Of a DNA stretch of 35,206 nt, positions 24,908 through 33,852 are shown one piece after another (position 1 is the first letter of the stretch; each line of letters opens with the position of its first letter). Made by a program: the position numbers and the translations under genes. The DNA comes from Pseudoalteromonas ostreae (GTDB taxonomy: Bacteria; Pseudomonadota; Gammaproteobacteria; Enterobacterales; Alteromonadaceae), in assembly GCF_018069805.1 (NCBI RefSeq), contig NZ_JAGPYN010000035.1, positions 1-35,206 on the forward strand, written 5' to 3'. The notes beneath the pieces were generated by a model. That model worked only from the letters and a program-made list of their open reading frames with translations. It was not told where the DNA came from and ran no database searches.

Positions 24908-25482
24908 TGAGTAAAGTCATTTATAGAATCACACCAGATGTTAATCGTTATAGAGTTATCTTTCCTGACAGTGAAGCATTATGTGAGCCTGAGCTGTGGA
25001 GACCTGATTGTCGCTCTAAAGAATCTACTCTATTAAATTTTAGTGCTCATTACAATAAAGACAAAGACACACCATTAGGCGATTTTACGGCAATTAACTT
25101 ATTAGGTCTTGCCATCCGAGATACTGCTGCAAACGAATTAGCTGAACTCCTAGAAGCATCTGGAGAATTATTACCTTTTTATGTTGGAGAAGATAATTGG
25201 TATTATTATAATGTTACAAGAAAAGAAGAAGGAATGTTGGATCTTGAGGCCAGTACATTCATGCTGCCAGGGTTAAATATTGGATTGCAAACAGCAGTCT
25301 TTAAAAGTGATAAACTACCTAAAAGTAGTTGTATATTTAAGATCCCAGAAGATCGATTTGAAAGTACTTATGTATTTGACTCTCGTGCAAATGATAAGAA
25401 TATTGCATTGAGCCTATACTGTGCTCTGCAAGCTCATGGCTTTAGCGGACTTACATTTGAGGAAGTCGCGCGATTTGATTAG
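24907..25482 (+). CDS. Probable immunity protein of the AHH toxin
   Basis: 191 residues, ATG overlapping the toxin stop by one base (TAATG), the usual coupling for toxin/immunity pairs. Soluble and acidic, with LELLPFYVGEDNWYYYNV-type aromatic strands (around 95-115), LPGLNIGLQTAVF, and a C-terminal end LQAHGFSGLTFEEV. The closing block and overall form recall Imm11/DUF1629 immunity proteins that accompany AHH nucleases, but I cannot confirm the family. If the toxin is dead, this gene may persist as an orphan immunity gene against related strains. Confidence 0.65.
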   Translation: MSKVIYRITPDVNRYRVIFPDSEALCEPELWRPDCRSKESTLLNFSAHYNKDKDTPLGDFTAINLLGLAIRDTAANELAELLEASGELLPFYVGEDNWYYYNVTRKEEGMLDLEASTFMLPGLNIGLQTAVFKSDKLPKSSCIFKIPEDRFESTYVFDSRANDKNIALSLYCALQAHGFSGLTFEEVARFD

Positions 25483-25521
25483 TACCTTGTAGACTGCTCG
25501 TTAGCTTGAATTTTACTCTCG

Positions 25522-27678
25522 CTAACTCATCTGCTCTCTGACGAACTTCAAATACTGCTCAAGGCTATTTTGCCACAGCACTAGTGCGTCGGTGAGTGAT
25601 TCTTTAAGCGGTTTGTTGTCGAGTAAGCGTCGTTCTATTTTTTTTAACTCTATACCGTAGCGGTTAAAACCGAGCTGTAAAGCGGTGCTTGCTTGGCGAT
25701 GCAGTAGCTTTATACATTGTTCTTTATCGTCGTTTAATAATTGCTGAGCACGGATCAGTTTGTTACGAGCAGACAACACAAACTCGTTGTATATAGAAGA
25801 TATTTCGTCTTCATTAAAAGAACTTTTTAATGTTTCGGCGGCGGTGTCATCATACAAAATGTCACTGAGTTCTACCGCAGCACTTGGGGCTTGGCTGTTT
25901 TGTGAGTCACTCAATGCTTGGCGTAGCTTTTGTTGTTTTATAGGTTTACCAACAATGTCTTTGATCCCTAAAGTAAAATATTCTTTTATTTCGTCAGGAC
26001 TTAAACTGGCAGTAAAGGCCAATACAGGGGTACGTTGATTTTTATGTTCCATACCTTTGAGGGTTTTGAGCACCTCTTGACCAGTAAAGTCCGGTAAGTT
26101 CATATCGAGTAGTACAACATCAAAATGGTAGGTTTGCATTAGTTCGATAGCGCTTTTACCATCACGGGCGAGCTTGATTTTATGTTCGTCATCGGCCATA
26201 AATTCTATGGCTATTTTTTGATTTAAATCTAAATCCTCGACCAGTAATACATCTAATCCAGTTAAATAATCTTTTGATTGATGGCGCTGTTCTACAAGGC
26301 TGAGTTCGCCAAGCACAAGCGTGATATTAAAGCTAAACGAACTGCCTTTATCTAACTCACTGGTAATATCAAGTTGGGAGCCCAGTTTGGCTAGTAGGCG
26401 GCTGGTGATAGCAAGGCCTAAGCCTGTTCCGCCCTTTTCTTTACCTGCGCTACTTTGTACGTATGGCTCTGTAAGGTATTCTATTTCATCATCTTCAATG
26501 CCAGGCCCCGAGTCAATTACGCTAATACGAATATGATGTTCAAGTTGGCGCTCCTCTAATAACTCTACGCGAATTTTAACTTCACCTTTGTCGGTAAATT
26601 TAATCGCATTACCAACGAGGTTAATGATGATTTGCCGAAGTTTTTGTTGGTCGCAGTAGTAACAAGCTTGCTCAGGAAGATTGTATATTAACTCAAACTT
26701 TAAGCGCTTTTGCTCAGCTAGTGGGCTAAGTAATAAACATAAGTTATGCAACCAGGTTTTAAATTCTACGTCTTCTTCATAGAGTGCTTCGTTGTGTTGG
26801 TCGAGGCTGGCGTAATCAAGTACTTTATCAACTAGCAAGTTAAGTGATTCGGCTGAGTTTATAATGGCTTCGCAGTAAGGTTTATCACGGGGATCGGTTG
26901 ATTGATTCAAAATTAGTTGTGCGCTGCCTAAAATACCATTGAGAGGAGTGCGAATTTCATGGCTAATAGTTGATAAGAATAGTCCGCGAATTTCTAAATC
27001 TTTTTGTGCTTTGCTCGTTAGTTGGTTGAGGTTTTGCTCTCTGCGCTCATTACACAGTAACGCCATGCCGGTGGTATAAAACATGGGAGCGATCACGCTA
27101 TTGACCAGCAAGGTAACGCTAAACCAGTTTTCTTTTAACAGAGTCAGATTGTTCACGCCTTCCATAAAAAAAACTCGGCCAGTATAAATACAGCTGATAA
27201 TCGTAAGGATCAAAATATAGACCATGCTACCGTTAGGGTAAGGTTTGCGCGCAAAGCGAATAAATAAATAAAGTAAGAAAAATGCTTCGTTTATATGCTG
27301 TAAATCAGAGGCCAGCATACGATTACGTAGGTTAGAGTCAATTACCGTAAAGTACATTAGCAATGCTCCGCAGAACAAGGTTGCTAATATAAAAAACCGA
27401 AACTCTTTGTCGCGATAACCTAAAAATTGGCTGATTGCTAACGCATGGATGATGGATGCACTAAACCATAAACTATTTGCAAGTACAATAGTGGCGATGC
27501 TATCGAAATGACCATGTAAGGCAAAGCTCATCAAGGCAAGAAATAGCACTAAAGGATAAAATATATACAGTACTGTGCCTGGGGTGTGTTTGTTAGCGCG
27601 CCAAGTTAAAAGATTGAGCAATGCCATGACGATCATCATGGCAGCGCTAGCGGAGTAGAGGGTGAGGGAGTCGAGCAT
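25522..27678 (-). CDS. Hybrid histidine kinase, 7TM-HisKA-HATPase-REC-HPt-like
   Basis: 718 residues. The first 215 hold about seven membrane helices with no periplasmic domain. HisKA with STISHEIRTPLNGILG, phosphoacceptor H240. ATPase with NLVGNAIKFTDKG, DSGPGIEDDEIEYL and KGGTGLGLAITSRLL. Receiver with VLLVEDLDLNQ, D525 in VVLLDMNLPDF and K in VGKPIK. The C-terminal 120 residues are helical with LLHRQASTALQLGF, in which H660 sits where an HPt histidine should be; the usual HxLKGSA is degenerate. It lies downstream of, and on the same strand as, a CsgD/VpsT-like regulator, 134 bp apart with a terminator between. That makes a functional pairing possible but not required. Confidence 0.93.
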   Translation of the reverse strand: MLDSLTLYSASAAMMIVMALLNLLTWRANKHTPGTVLYIFYPLVLFLALMSFALHGHFDSIATIVLANSLWFSASIIHALAISQFLGYRDKEFRFFILATLFCGALLMYFTVIDSNLRNRMLASDLQHINEAFFLLYLFIRFARKPYPNGSMVYILILTIISCIYTGRVFFMEGVNNLTLLKENWFSVTLLVNSVIAPMFYTTGMALLCNERREQNLNQLTSKAQKDLEIRGLFLSTISHEIRTPLNGILGSAQLILNQSTDPRDKPYCEAIINSAESLNLLVDKVLDYASLDQHNEALYEEDVEFKTWLHNLCLLLSPLAEQKRLKFELIYNLPEQACYYCDQQKLRQIIINLVGNAIKFTDKGEVKIRVELLEERQLEHHIRISVIDSGPGIEDDEIEYLTEPYVQSSAGKEKGGTGLGLAITSRLLAKLGSQLDITSELDKGSSFSFNITLVLGELSLVEQRHQSKDYLTGLDVLLVEDLDLNQKIAIEFMADDEHKIKLARDGKSAIELMQTYHFDVVLLDMNLPDFTGQEVLKTLKGMEHKNQRTPVLAFTASLSPDEIKEYFTLGIKDIVGKPIKQQKLRQALSDSQNSQAPSAAVELSDILYDDTAAETLKSSFNEDEISSIYNEFVLSARNKLIRAQQLLNDDKEQCIKLLHRQASTALQLGFNRYGIELKKIERRLLDNKPLKESLTDALVLWQNSLEQYLKFVREQMS

Positions 27679-27759
27679 TCATATTCCAAGCAGATCAAGG
27701 TGACGAGATTAGAATAATGGCAATTGCGTTTGTTAGCAAATATCGTGCGCTTGAATAAA

Positions 27760-27790
27760 CAAAAAAACAGGCACAAAGTCCTGTTTTTAA
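27760..27790 (-). terminator. Terminator of the LuxR-type gene
   Basis: AAAAACAGG and CCTGTTTTT form a 9-bp stem with an 8-base loop; on the minus strand seven T follow. It stands 22 bp past the regulator's stop and separates it from the hybrid-kinase gene. Confidence 0.75.
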
Positions 27791-27812
27791 TATTAAAATA
27801 AGAGTTGCTAGG

Positions 27813-28469
27813 CTAACGAATTTCGTCAGGAATGTTTTGTTGTGCCCACGATAGTAATTCAATACGGTTACGGCATTTTGTTTTTCTAAATGCGCTGTAT
27901 AAATGAGTTTTTACAGTGTGTGGACTAATACTTAACGCTTCAGCTATTTCTTTATTTTTAGAACCGTTACTCATTAAAGAGATAATTGCTTTTTCACGCT
28001 TAGTTAATTTTACTGGTTCAATATCACCATCAGTAAGTTTATGTAATGCGTCTTTATTAAATTGCAGCATACGGTTTAACGCGTTACACATGATATCACG
28101 ACGATACCAGAGCTGGTCTTCCAGTAATAAACGAATGCCTTTCATTAGCACATCAGCGTTGTCGGTAGTATAAAAAACACCACGAATGCCGCTTAATAAT
28201 GCACGATTAGCAAGCTCCGGATTTTCGTCTAAGTTGAATAGCACGATATCGCACTTAATACGTAGGTTGACTAATTGCTCTTTCAATTTCCCCCAAGCGT
28301 CTTGGCTTGATGTTTCGATAAACAATAAACGTGTTCCTTCAGGAACGTCAGATATGTTTGTTCCGGTAGTAACATTGAGCCCTTGGGTTTTTAATAAAGG
28401 CTCTAATACATTAATACCAATTGTATTAATTGGCTCTAGATCTAGTAACAAAAAGGCTGTACTACTCAT
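27813..28469 (-). CDS. CsgD/VpsT-like LuxR-family transcriptional regulator
   Basis: 218 residues from ATG 28469 (MSSTAFLLLDLEPINTIG); a TTG at 28499 with AGGAT upstream would add ten residues. The N-terminal half is an atypical receiver: the early acidic pair is missing, while LFNLDENPE stands where the phosphoacceptor would be. LLLEDQLWYRRDIM matches the position of the VpsT W(F/L/M)(T/S)R c-di-GMP motif and of the equivalent site in CsgD, but as WYRR. The C-terminal LuxR HTH runs from KLTKREKAIISLM through NKEIAEALSISPHTVKTHLY (about 155-212). CsgD and VpsT control biofilm matrix. The nearby DUF2057 gene adds a weak biofilm hint. Confidence 0.85.
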   Translation of the reverse strand: MSSTAFLLLDLEPINTIGINVLEPLLKTQGLNVTTGTNISDVPEGTRLLFIETSSQDAWGKLKEQLVNLRIKCDIVLFNLDENPELANRALLSGIRGVFYTTDNADVLMKGIRLLLEDQLWYRRDIMCNALNRMLQFNKDALHKLTDGDIEPVKLTKREKAIISLMSNGSKNKEIAEALSISPHTVKTHLYSAFRKTKCRNRIELLSWAQQNIPDEIR

Positions 28470-28695
28470 ACTTATATACTCTTGAATAAAGTTGACCAAT
28501 CAATCCTAACATGCAATCCGCTCCTTTCGTATTAGAAATTTATTGCTTGGGGGTAAGATATGCATAGTTTTATAATGTTTTTCGTGCTTTTTACAAAGAA
28601 AATATTTGAAAAAATTTATAACAAGTTGAAATTATTAGTAAATGATATTTATTTTCAACGTTAATCTTTTTTACAAACATTTACAGTAAATCAGT

Positions 28696-29067
28696 TTAAA
28701 TTAAACCTTTAGTCTTATCTTGGTAAGGCGGCCATCCCATTGCTTTACCAGCTAGCATATGTAAATGGATATGATAAACAGTTTGCCCGCCATGCTCATT
28801 GCAATTCATTACCACGCGAAAACCATCTTCTGCAAAGCCTTGTTGTTTGGCTATTTTCGCAGCAACCACATACAGGTGGCCAATAATGGGCGCATCTAGT
28901 TCGGTAATATCATTGATCGTTGCAATTGCTTTTTTTGGGATAATCAGTGCGTGAAAAGGGGCTTGTGGGTTGATATCTTTAAATACTAAGGCAAGTTCAT
29001 CTTCGTAGATGATATCAGCTGGGATTTCACGGTTAATAATTTTAGTAAAAATAGTTTTTTGGCTCAT
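28696..29067 (-). CDS. hinT: HIT-family purine nucleoside phosphoramidase
   Basis: 123 residues, close to E. coli HinT (119). It hydrolyses AMP-lysine-type phosphoramidates in the cytoplasm. It opens TIFTKIINREIPADIIYEDE in the family manner, has DINPQAPFHALIIPKK, and carries the histidine triad HIHLHML near residues 100-106, preceded by NEHGGQTVY. It is a single gene, divergent from the DUF2057 gene across 89 bp. Confidence 0.95.
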   Translation of the reverse strand: MSQKTIFTKIINREIPADIIYEDELALVFKDINPQAPFHALIIPKKAIATINDITELDAPIIGHLYVVAAKIAKQQGFAEDGFRVVMNCNEHGGQTVYHIHLHMLAGKAMGWPPYQDKTKGLI

Positions 29068-29156
29068 TCCAAGGGCTCTTTGTCGGTTGTACTAAAGTCA
29101 CTAATGACAAACTTTGCCGGCAGTGTCAAACTGAAATCAAACAACAAGGAGCTATT

Positions 29157-29792
29157 ATGCGTAAATATGTATTATTAAGCGGTATTATGTCATTACTTTT
29201 GAGTGCGACCAGCGTGGCCGAAACCATTAATTTTCCTGAAGAAATAGTCCCATTACAAGTGGGCGATAAGAAAATTGAACATTCATTTTTCAATCGTGTT
29301 GATGAAGTCGAATTAATTCCTGGCGTATATCAGGTCAAACTTAAATACACCGATCTTTACGAGCAAGGTTACGATGAGCATCAAGTTATCGACTCAGAAC
29401 CATTTTGGGTGACGATGACCATTGCTGCCAATACAGATTATGATGTGGTGTTTAACCGTGCTGATAATGCAGTAGCAGCAGAAGTTTTTGCAGAAGCACC
29501 GCAAGTGAGCTTACAAGCAAAAGGAGCGTCATTAAGCACGCCACTAGCTATTATGGCTGAGCCTGATTTGACAAGTCGTGCTAGCTCTCAAGTTGCGACA
29601 GTGCAAGTAGCGCCAACAGCAGCATCAACAACCAGAACTGCACCGATGGCTGCTAATTTACAAGCTCCTGTCTCTCGCCCAGCACCTAATGCAGGTAATG
29701 CGCCTAGTGCTGCCGCCATGTTAGATTTTTGGTGGCAACAAGCCAGTGCCCAAGAGCAGCAAGCTTTTATTAATAAAGTCACTAAAAAATAA
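29157..29792 (+). CDS. DUF2057 (YccT-like) exported protein
   Basis: 211 residues with a signal peptide (LLSGIMSLLLSATSVAE) and start backed by AAGGAG. The mature N-terminal 115 residues match DUF2057: FPEEIVPLQVGDKKIEHSFF, ELIPGVYQVKLKYTDLY, and DSEPFWVTMTI. The rest is an Ala/Pro/Thr-rich linker and a short C-terminal helix ending WWQQASAQEQQAFINKV. Periplasmic. I recall that enterobacterial YccT (CsgI) restrains curli production through CsgD. A CsgD-like regulator lies 0.7 kb away, but a link here is only a suggestion. Confidence 0.85.
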   Translation: MRKYVLLSGIMSLLLSATSVAETINFPEEIVPLQVGDKKIEHSFFNRVDEVELIPGVYQVKLKYTDLYEQGYDEHQVIDSEPFWVTMTIAANTDYDVVFNRADNAVAAEVFAEAPQVSLQAKGASLSTPLAIMAEPDLTSRASSQVATVQVAPTAASTTRTAPMAANLQAPVSRPAPNAGNAPSAAAMLDFWWQQASAQEQQAFINKVTKK

Positions 29793-29816
29793 AGCGCATT
29801 TATTAAATGAGGTAGC

Positions 29817-29844
29817 AAAAAGGGCGAATTAATCGCCCTTTTTT
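29817..29844. terminator. Bidirectional terminator between convergent genes
   Basis: AAAAAGGGCGA and TCGCCCTTTTTT with a 5-base loop. A-tract and T-tract on either side let it serve the DUF2057 gene (+) and the aminopeptidase gene (-). Confidence 0.85.
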
Positions 29845-29864
29845 AATTTTGAGTTATTTAGTTA

Positions 29865-31709
29865 TTACTTAGCAAACAAGTCGTCAATAGTACCTTGCGC
29901 AAGTGGGTGGTAACCTGGGCGCGCTTTTAGGTATACGTCATGTGCCCATTCACGTTTACCATTAGTAATCAGAGCTTTGTATAGCGGCACGATTAACTTG
30001 CGACGGCCAATACCCGATAAGTGTTTATCAAGTGCTGGATAGATAGGTTGATAGCCATTGCCAACCGCAAGCATAAACCAAGCAAAAGCACGCTCTGCGT
30101 TAGTTGATTGTGTAAGGTTGAACTCGCTATCTAGCATCGCCATTTTGTCTAGGCTTAAATCACGTGGTAAGTTATTTAAAAAGTGTAGCCACTCATGCAC
30201 AGTCCAATTTGTGGTAGGAAGCTGTGCGGCAGTGGTTTCACCTTTTAACCATGAGGTAGAAGCGGTATCTACTTTATCAAACGCATCAGAAGTTGGGTTT
30301 GGCGCATCACTCGGTAAACCTGGCTGAAAAATCCACTCATTAACTTTATCCATGCTGACAACGCCTGGGTACTTTTCAATTAAGTTAGCTTTTAAATACG
30401 TAACAAACTCAGCGGTTGTTAATGATTTGAATGAAAATTCTTCAAAATAAGCTTTTACAAATGAATCAAATTTATCGCGGCCGTATTGGTTTTCAAGGTA
30501 AATTAAGAATAGTTGACCTTTGGTATAAGGCACTGAGCTGAAAGCATCATCGGGATCACGTCCATTGAGTTTTAAGTTGAGGCGCGTGTCTGGTGCATCA
30601 ATGGTTTTAAGTTGTGCACGTAGACCTGCAGCATCAAGTGCTTGTTCCATAACTGCACGGTCACGACCAAATACTTCTTCCATAATGCGGTTTTCAACGT
30701 ATGAGGTAAAGCCTTCGTTTAACCATAAGTCTTCCCATGTGGCATTGGTCACTAAGTTGCCAGACCAAGAATGAGCAAGCTCGTGAGCAATCAGGTTTAC
30801 TAAGCTTTTATCACCCGCAACAACCGTTGGTGTGATAAATGAAAGGCGTGGATTTTCCATGCCACCAAATGGAAAGCTTGGCGGTAGCATTAGTAAATCA
30901 TATCGACCCCATGCATATTCGCCATACATCGCATTGGTTTTATCGATCATCGCTTGCGTGTCATTAAACTCGGCAACGGATGCATCTAAGATAGTTGGTT
31001 CAGCAAAAATACCGGTTTGCTGAGACATGGCTTTAAATTCTAAGTTACCTGCACCAATGGCAATTAAGTATGGAGAGATAGCTTGTGGCATATCAAAGTG
31101 GTAGTCACCATCTTTATAGAGCGCATCTTTATTATCGGCGCTCATCACCGCACGAATATCTTCAGGCGTATGGATACGCGCTGAGTAAGTTACACGCATT
31201 GCCGGTGTATCTTGTACAGGGATCCAACTACGGGCATGGATTGCCTGCGATTGGCTGTACATAAATGGGTGCGTTTTACTGGCAGTTTGCTCAGGAGTTA
31301 ACCACTGTAAACCTGATGCTTCAGGGCGGCTGTTATAATAAATACGTACTTTAGGCGCTTGGCTTTTAAACACAATACTAAGCTTAGAGCCTTTCACATC
31401 ATCGCGCTTAGCAAGAGTGAAATGAGCTTTGTGCCAGTTGCCATCTTGGCTTTGATACATAACTTTATCGATGTCTAAATCGCGAGTATCAAGCACTAAG
31501 GTTTTGCTAGTGGTGTTTTGCCATTCTAGCGTGTGTTCAACAAAACCTTCTAATTGTTTGTCAGCAAAGTCGACATCTAAATCAAGGTTCAAATGCGTAG
31601 TGATTACGTCATCGAGATTGGCATATGAGTTTTGATCAATGGCACTGGCCATTGCTTGAGAGCACATTCCAGCCATAGCGAGGCTTAAAAAGAGAGGTTT
31701 GATTTTCAT
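29865..31709 (-). CDS. Secreted M1-family zinc aminopeptidase
   Basis: 614 residues from ATG 31709 (MKIKPLFLSLAMAGMCSQA), which has AGGG six bases upstream and opens directly on the signal peptide; the frame extends ten codons upstream without such a site. The substrate motif is FPFGGMENPRLSF, and the zinc site is HELAH at 309-313 with E332 (HEXXH-X18-E). The C-terminal part is a helical domain of leukotriene-A4-hydrolase type (ending GYHPLAQGTIDDLFAK). It removes N-terminal residues from peptides in the periplasm or outside the cell, which fits a marine protein-feeding lifestyle. It shares the terminator at 29817-29844 with the convergent gene. Confidence 0.95.
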   Translation of the reverse strand: MKIKPLFLSLAMAGMCSQAMASAIDQNSYANLDDVITTHLNLDLDVDFADKQLEGFVEHTLEWQNTTSKTLVLDTRDLDIDKVMYQSQDGNWHKAHFTLAKRDDVKGSKLSIVFKSQAPKVRIYYNSRPEASGLQWLTPEQTASKTHPFMYSQSQAIHARSWIPVQDTPAMRVTYSARIHTPEDIRAVMSADNKDALYKDGDYHFDMPQAISPYLIAIGAGNLEFKAMSQQTGIFAEPTILDASVAEFNDTQAMIDKTNAMYGEYAWGRYDLLMLPPSFPFGGMENPRLSFITPTVVAGDKSLVNLIAHELAHSWSGNLVTNATWEDLWLNEGFTSYVENRIMEEVFGRDRAVMEQALDAAGLRAQLKTIDAPDTRLNLKLNGRDPDDAFSSVPYTKGQLFLIYLENQYGRDKFDSFVKAYFEEFSFKSLTTAEFVTYLKANLIEKYPGVVSMDKVNEWIFQPGLPSDAPNPTSDAFDKVDTASTSWLKGETTAAQLPTTNWTVHEWLHFLNNLPRDLSLDKMAMLDSEFNLTQSTNAERAFAWFMLAVGNGYQPIYPALDKHLSGIGRRKLIVPLYKALITNGKREWAHDVYLKARPGYHPLAQGTIDDLFAK

Positions 31710-31852
31710 AAATACCCTGAACACGAATAAAAAGTGCATGTTTTATATCATGATTGCGATTCTTGTTTGAGCATTTTTTACAATCTAGTGCAACATTTGC
31801 GACTAAGAGTTACACTAGTGCGATTAGTGACAATTAACCTTTGAGGCATTTT

Positions 31853-32860
31853 GTGGCTCAGTCCCTGCAATCTTTCCATACCTTTTCTTTAGCGAGTCAG
31901 TGCTCGCAATTAATCGAAATTACTGACTTAGCGCAATTGCAGCAGCTAACGTTTGCTTGCCCTTTTTGTATTTTAGGTGAAGGCAGCAACACCATTTTTT
32001 TAAGTGCTTATCAAGGCACAGTGATCAAAATGGCGACCTGTGGTGTTAATACCACTGAGCGTAAAGATGACTATTTATTAGAGATTGCTGCCGGCGAAAA
32101 CTGGCATCAACTTGTTAGTGATAGTTTAGCGCAGGCTATGCCTGGGCTTGAAAATTTAGCGTTGATCCCTGGCACCGTGGGCGCAGCCCCAGTACAAAAT
32201 ATTGGAGCATATGGTGTTGAGTTGGCGAAATTTATTGAATATGTCGAATATTTTGATATTGCGACTAAGCAAATAAAACGCTTAAACAAGCAACAGTGTC
32301 AGTTTGGTTATCGTGATTCAATCTTTAAGCACTCATTAAAAAATAAAGCGGTGATCACCACGGTGGCATTGGCGTTACCAAAACAGTGGCAGCCAGAGCT
32401 AAGTTATGGCCCTTTGCAGCAACTCGAACAGGTAACCCCGCAAACTGTTTTTGAGCAAGTGATTAAAACCCGTAACAGTAAGCTACCCAATCCTTATGTG
32501 CTTGCGAATGCTGGAAGTTTTTTTAAAAACCCAATCATAACTAATCAGCAGTTACAGACCTTGTTACAGGCGCATCCGCAATTACCGCATTATGTTTATG
32601 ATGAGCAACACCACAAAGTGGCAGCTGGTTGGTTGATTGAGCAGGCGGGGCTTAAAGGGCATCGTATTGCTGGTATCGAAGTACACCAACAACAAGCACT
32701 GGTGCTGGTAAATCATGGTAATAGTAATGGTGATGACCTTATTGCCATGATCACCCATATCCAGCAACAAATTTGGCACCGTTATCACATAGAATTACAG
32801 CATGAAGTACGGTTAATGGCAGCCTTTGATGAATGTCATATTGGTCTGGAGGACAGATAA
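31853..32860 (+). CDS. murB: UDP-N-acetylenolpyruvoylglucosamine reductase
   Basis: 335 residues from GTG 31853, which has GAGG six bases upstream; a TTG at 31841 would add four residues ahead of the usual start. FAD-dependent NADPH reduction of UDP-GlcNAc-enolpyruvate to UDP-MurNAc for peptidoglycan. Seen: QSFHTFSLASQ (short N-terminus, as in E. coli type I MurB), ILGEGSNTIFL, IPGTVGAAPVQNIGAYGVE, YRDSIFK, NAGSFFKNPI (catalytic Ser) and AAGWLIEQAGLKG. The stop overlaps the birA start by one base. Confidence 0.97.
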   Translation: MAQSLQSFHTFSLASQCSQLIEITDLAQLQQLTFACPFCILGEGSNTIFLSAYQGTVIKMATCGVNTTERKDDYLLEIAAGENWHQLVSDSLAQAMPGLENLALIPGTVGAAPVQNIGAYGVELAKFIEYVEYFDIATKQIKRLNKQQCQFGYRDSIFKHSLKNKAVITTVALALPKQWQPELSYGPLQQLEQVTPQTVFEQVIKTRNSKLPNPYVLANAGSFFKNPIITNQQLQTLLQAHPQLPHYVYDEQHHKVAAGWLIEQAGLKGHRIAGIEVHQQQALVLVNHGNSNGDDLIAMITHIQQQIWHRYHIELQHEVRLMAAFDECHIGLEDR

Positions 32861-33852
32861 TGAAAGCACCAGATGGCAATAAGCTGGCTATTTTAAATGC
32901 ACTTAATCAAGGTGGCTTTATCTCAGGGCAATTGCTGGGGGATCAATTGGGTATTAGCCGCGCAGCAGTGAGTAAGCATATTCAAAGCTTACAAGCTATG
33001 GGGTTAGACATTTTTAAAGTCAGCGGTAAAGGCTACAGCTTAAATAATAATGTGGGCTTATTAGAGCAGACTAAGATACAACAGCATTACCAAAGCTTAG
33101 GGGGGCATATCGCGCAAGTGGAGGTCCAGCCAATTATTGACTCGACTAACAGTGAGTTAATGCGCCGCATAGCAGCTAAACAAACGCTAGAGTCGGGAAC
33201 TGTGATTGTGGCCGAAATGCAGCACGCAGGGCGTGGACGGCGCGGACGTGTTTGGCAGTCTCCGTTTGGTGCGAACTTGTATTACAGTTATTATTGGCGC
33301 TTAGATGACGGGCTGCAAGCCGCAATGGGTATGTCTATCGCGGTAGGTTTAGCTGTTTACGATACCTTAAAAGTTCTGTATCAGTTAGATATTGAACTTA
33401 AGTGGCCAAACGATATTTATCTTAATAAAGAAAAGCTCGCAGGTGTTTTGGTTGAATTGGATGGTCAACCGCAAGGGCCATGCCATCTCGTAATAGGTAT
33501 TGGTATTAATTTGCAAATGCCCGCAAGCTACAGCCTGCAAATCGACCAAGCATGGACTGATTTGAGTCAGCATAGCCAACAGATTGATAAAAATCAGCTG
33601 GTGGCACATTTAACATATCACCTTGAGCAACGTTTAGCGCAGTATAGTCAAACTGGCTTGCACGGCATGTACTTGCAGTGGAACGAACTCAACGCCTTTG
33701 CAGGGCAGTGTGTGGAGTTAAATACTGGGCATAGAAGCTGGCGTGGTATCTGTGAAGGCATAGATCCGCAAGGTGCTATTCGTATTCGCCAAGATGGTGA
33801 GGTTAAAAGCTATTACGGTGGTGAAATTTCACTGCGCAAGGCTGTTCAATGA
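32860..33852 (+). CDS. birA: Biotin-protein ligase and biotin operon repressor
   Basis: 330 residues; ATG 32860 overlaps the murB stop (TAATG) and has GGAGG eight bases upstream. N-terminal winged HTH (LLGDQLGISRAAVSKHIQSL) marks the bifunctional repressor form. The ligase domain has IDSTNSELMRR, the biotinyl-AMP loop GRGRRGRVWQSPFGANLYYS, and KWPNDIYLNKEKLAGVLVE. It biotinylates the acetyl-CoA carboxylase carrier protein and represses biotin synthesis genes when bound to biotinyl-AMP. The C-terminal SH3-like part (SWRGICEGIDPQGAI) is complete. Confidence 0.97.
   Translation: MKAPDGNKLAILNALNQGGFISGQLLGDQLGISRAAVSKHIQSLQAMGLDIFKVSGKGYSLNNNVGLLEQTKIQQHYQSLGGHIAQVEVQPIIDSTNSELMRRIAAKQTLESGTVIVAEMQHAGRGRRGRVWQSPFGANLYYSYYWRLDDGLQAAMGMSIAVGLAVYDTLKVLYQLDIELKWPNDIYLNKEKLAGVLVELDGQPQGPCHLVIGIGINLQMPASYSLQIDQAWTDLSQHSQQIDKNQLVAHLTYHLEQRLAQYSQTGLHGMYLQWNELNAFAGQCVELNTGHRSWRGICEGIDPQGAIRIRQDGEVKSYYGGEISLRKAVQ

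Noticed and set aside
28560..28664. 34-codon frame starting ATG with GGGGGT upstream, in the gap between the LuxR-type gene and hinT
   Set aside because: The DNA is very AT-rich, the peptide is mostly Phe/Lys/Ile, and there is no terminator or neighbour support. Chance is the better explanation.
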